A stretch of DNA of 8,873 bases. Source: JABAYQ01 sp042091225 (GTDB lineage Bacteria; Bacteroidota; Bacteroidia; Flavobacteriales; UBA7312). This document shows, piece by piece, positions 7,209 through 8,873 of this stretch. Below the pieces are notes generated by a model, which saw only the letters and a list, made by a program, of their open reading frames with translations, had not been told where the DNA came from and did no database searches. The DNA is taken from the NCBI GenBank assembly GCA_042091225.1, contig JBELHW010000063.1, positions 1-8,873 on the forward strand, written 5' to 3'. The position numbers were made by a program, and so were the translations under genes. Position 1 is the first letter of the stretch. Every line of letters starts with the position of its first letter.

Positions 7209-8672
7209 TTAACGTACAATCAATTTTTTAATTGCTGTTTTGTTATCACTAACAAGCTTTAATAAATACATCCCAGAAGCTAGATTATGGTCAATTGTTT
7301 CATTCTCTACGACTCCCTTTTGAAGTTGTCTTCCGTTGATGTTATAAATACCATAACTAACTTTGTCTTTAAAATCACCTTTTACATAGACAAAGGCTTC
7401 AGATGGGTTCGGATAAATAGAAATAGCACTAGTAAATACTTGATCAACACTCAAGGTACTTGGATCTAAAGTGTAAAGCTCATTTCCTGTATTTCCATCA
7501 TCACCCTCAAAATACAAAAGATTATTAAAAACAACGATCTCGTCTACGTCTTTAATTACATTATCTAGTTGTTTAACAGTTGTTCCGTTAGTTCTAAATA
7601 AATGCTTTTCACTGCCTTGCCCATCTTTTCCACTATAATAAAGATAGTTGTTATATACTGCATAATCAGAAGGATCATGATTACTATTAGTTCCTGAAAT
7701 ATTACTAATATTTACTACATTATCTGCTGACGGATTATATACCCAAAGTTGATCTCCAGTTCCGTCATCTCCATCAAAGAATAATTTCCCTTCCCAAGCA
7801 AAAATATTAGCAATATTTGTTACAGAAGAATTTGTAGCTGCAGCTACTTCAATAGTTCCAGACGGAGTACCATCTGTAACCCATAAATCATTTTCAGCTT
7901 CGAAATATACTTTGCCGTCTAAATGAGTTAAGTTGCTCATAGAAGAACTACTATTTCCTGGATCAATATCTTTTAATAAGGTGAAACTTTGGCTTGTTAT
8001 ATCATACAAGAAAGGCTCGTAATTTGAATTATTTGCATCAACAGAACCGCCATTACCATCGCCTACCATATATCTCATGTAAATAATTAATTCAGTATCA
8101 CTTAACTTTGCAATGTTTCCTCCAGACATTTGCGGAAACCCTGAACCTACATCAGCAATTGGCTGAAATGTAGTTCCGTCATATTCATAAATTGAATTGT
8201 TAGTATCGATACTTGTTTTAGTCGTTGTATTAATCATGTAAGCTTTAGAACCAACCACGATAGGACTAACTGTAGAGAAACCATTATTGGTATAAACAGT
8301 ATTTTCGGCTGTTCCATCAGATTCAAAAATTCTAGTAATTCCTTCGTTTTGCTCCCAAGCAGTAAAATATAATTTTCCATTGAACTCGAAGAAATTATCT
8401 ACAGTACCATTACCTGACCCTGTTCTAAATTCTTTGAATAAATTTGTTCCACTAACTGTACCATCGGTAATCCACATTTCTTTTCCTAAATCTACTCCAC
8501 CAGTATTCGTACCTCCAGAATCATCTGCATAAAAATAAAGAGCCCCATTAAATACATAAAGTTCAGCTGGGCTTGAATTTCCTGAACCCGCATTAATATC
8601 TATAAACTGTGTTACCTGCGCTGTTAAAGTACAGGAAATAAGAAATAAAAAGAGTGTGTAAAGTTGTTTCAT
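7209..8672 (-). CDS. Secreted ELWxxDGT-repeat (beta-propeller-like) protein with T9SS type A sorting domain
   Basis: This 487-aa protein begins with a signal peptide (residues 1-19, likely cleaved after TAQ). The body consists of loose repeats with the strand pattern (F/W/L)-(N/D/E)-G-x-(L/V)-(Y/F)-F at about 41-47, 97-103, 251-257 and 293-299, and degenerate copies near 140, 190, 340 and 382. They alternate with W-x-x-D-G-T turns at EMWITDGT (65-72), RIFESDGT (114-121), DLWVTDGT (262-269) and HLFRTNGT (357-364). Seven or eight units of 42-61 residues suggest a beta-propeller. The C-terminal ~75 residues carry the type A sorting signal: IYPNPS near 419-424, YNINGRQL near 443-450, SGMYLLKL at 466-473, and the basic end KKLIVR. 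The protein should cross the outer membrane by T9SS and be anchored to the surface or released. ELWxxDGT proteins have no assigned activity; adhesion or ligand binding is a guess. It lies 66 bp upstream of susC on the same strand and may be co-transcribed with it. The start is chosen because it directly precedes the signal peptide and lies downstream of the promoter element. Confidence 0.88.
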   Translation of the reverse strand: MKQLYTLFLFLISCTLTAQVTQFIDINAGSGNSSPAELYVFNGALYFYADDSGGTNTGGVDLGKEMWITDGTVSGTNLFKEFRTGSGNGTVDNFFEFNGKLYFTAWEQNEGITRIFESDGTAENTVYTNNGFSTVSPIVVGSKAYMINTTTKTSIDTNNSIYEYDGTTFQPIADVGSGFPQMSGGNIAKLSDTELIIYMRYMVGDGNGGSVDANNSNYEPFLYDITSQSFTLLKDIDPGNSSSSMSNLTHLDGKVYFEAENDLWVTDGTPSGTIEVAAATNSSVTNIANIFAWEGKLFFDGDDGTGDQLWVYNPSADNVVNISNISGTNSNHDPSDYAVYNNYLYYSGKDGQGSEKHLFRTNGTTVKQLDNVIKDVDEIVVFNNLLYFEGDDGNTGNELYTLDPSTLSVDQVFTSAISIYPNPSEAFVYVKGDFKDKVSYGIYNINGRQLQKGVVENETIDHNLASGMYLLKLVSDNKTAIKKLIVR

Positions 8673-8704
8673 AATTTATTATTTTAATTTATTCTAAATA
8701 AATA

Positions 8705-8712
8705 CAAATATA
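8705..8712 (-). promoter_or_regulatory. Bacteroidota -7 promoter element (TATATTTG) for the T9SS-sorted protein gene
   Basis: The minus strand reads TATATTTG, a perfect match to the TAnnTTTG -7 element used by the primary sigma factor of Bacteroidota. It ends 32 nt before the ATG at 8672, giving an expected leader of roughly 25 nt that is A/T-only and has no Shine-Dalgarno sequence, as is usual in this phylum. No good -33 TTTG box is present at the normal spacing. The nearest TTG lies at 8742-8740, about 27 nt upstream, which is too far. The promoter is therefore plausible but only half supported. Confidence 0.5.
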
Positions 8713-8757
8713 GTCCTTTTTAAAATATAAATTATTTTACAACATAAATTTTAGTTG

Positions 8758-8776
8758 AAAAATAAGTAAAAACTTA
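8758..8776 (-). terminator. Weak possible intrinsic terminator after ssb
   Basis: About 29 nt after the ssb stop, the minus strand reads TAAGT-TTTT-ACTTA followed directly by five T. This is a 5-bp stem with one G-C pair, a 4-nt loop and a T run. The geometry is right for a Rho-independent terminator, but the stem is short and AT-rich in an AT-rich spacer, so chance is a real alternative. No better hairpin was seen between ssb and the next gene. Confidence 0.25.
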
Positions 8777-8805
8777 AATAATTCTATGAAAATAAATATT
8801 ATCCT

Positions 8806-8873
8806 TTAACTTCCAAGGATCAACAACTCATTAACTACAATCTCGGTAACATATCTTTTTTCACCTTCTTTAG
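8806..8873 (-). CDS. ssb: Single-stranded DNA-binding protein (SSB), C-terminal fragment cut by window edge
   Basis: Only the last 21 codons are in the window, reading KEGEKRYVTEIVVNELLILG followed by Ser and a TAA stop. The pattern (D/E)G-x-(K/R)-R-Y-x-T-E-I-V-x-(N)-x-(L/M)-(L/M)-L-G is the last beta strand of the OB fold in bacterial SSB proteins, and flavobacterial short SSB paralogues end almost exactly like this. SSB coats single-stranded DNA during replication, repair and recombination. The protein stops directly after the OB fold, so it lacks the disordered linker and the acidic D-D-x-x-P-F type tip that recruits partner proteins in housekeeping SSBs. This favours the short secondary SSB found in many Bacteroidota over the main replicative one. 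It has no functional link to the downstream genes that I can see. The family call rests on a short peptide but is distinctive. Confidence 0.78.
   Translation of the reverse strand, partial: KEGEKRYVTEIVVNELLILGS

Noticed and set aside
7287..7469. Plus-strand open frame of 60 codons
   Set aside because: It lies antisense to the T9SS sorting domain, which is an unmistakable coding motif on the minus strand. No promoter or family match is visible for the plus-strand frame.
87..8672. CRISPR array, tRNA, rRNA, transposase or attachment-site repeats
   Set aside because: Reading through the spacers and gene ends showed no regular direct repeats, no tRNA-like cloverleaf and no insertion-sequence ends. 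Coding genes occupy nearly the whole window.

Overview
The window is AT-rich, and every supported gene lies on the minus strand. The protein families point to a marine-type Bacteroidota, most likely a member of the Flavobacteriaceae. They include a SusC/SusD pair, a type IX secretion (T9SS) C-terminal sorting domain, lipoproteins with an acidic export-type stretch after the lipobox Cys, A/T-rich leaders without Shine-Dalgarno sequences, and a TAnnTTTG promoter element. The family assignment rests on recognition of these features, not on a database search.

In transcription order (high to low coordinates): (1) the last 21 codons of a short single-stranded-DNA-binding protein, cut by the window edge; (2) a 133-bp spacer with a weak possible terminator and a TATATTTG promoter element; (3) a secreted 487-aa beta-propeller-like protein with ELWxxDGT-type repeats and a T9SS type A sorting domain; (4) a 66-bp spacer that is half filled by a perfect 32-bp palindrome; (5) a compact four-gene block: susC-like TonB-dependent transporter (999 aa), susD-like lipoprotein (483 aa), an unrecognised lipoprotein (493 aa), and a di-haem cytochrome c peroxidase/MauG-family lipoprotein (388 aa). 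The last four genes are separated by +1, -14 and -32 nt, so they are almost certainly one translationally coupled unit. The final 86 bases hold no convincing gene.

The interesting part is the cargo of the SusCD operon. No glycoside hydrolase, sulfatase, lyase or peptidase is present. Instead SusCD is coupled to a lipoprotein of unknown function and a di-haem enzyme. The enzyme keeps the catalytic Trp/Gln/Glu of bacterial cytochrome c peroxidases at exact spacing, but seems to carry Tyr where those peroxidases have a Met haem ligand, as in MauG. All three non-transporter proteins of the block look like lipoproteins with acidic residues behind the lipid-anchored Cys, which suggests a surface-exposed complex on the SusC barrel. 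A testable idea is that the di-haem enzyme oxidises either the imported ligand or a Trp residue of its partner lipoprotein. The latter would be analogous to MbnH acting on MbnP. That function is inference; the sequence shows only the gene content, motifs and coupling.
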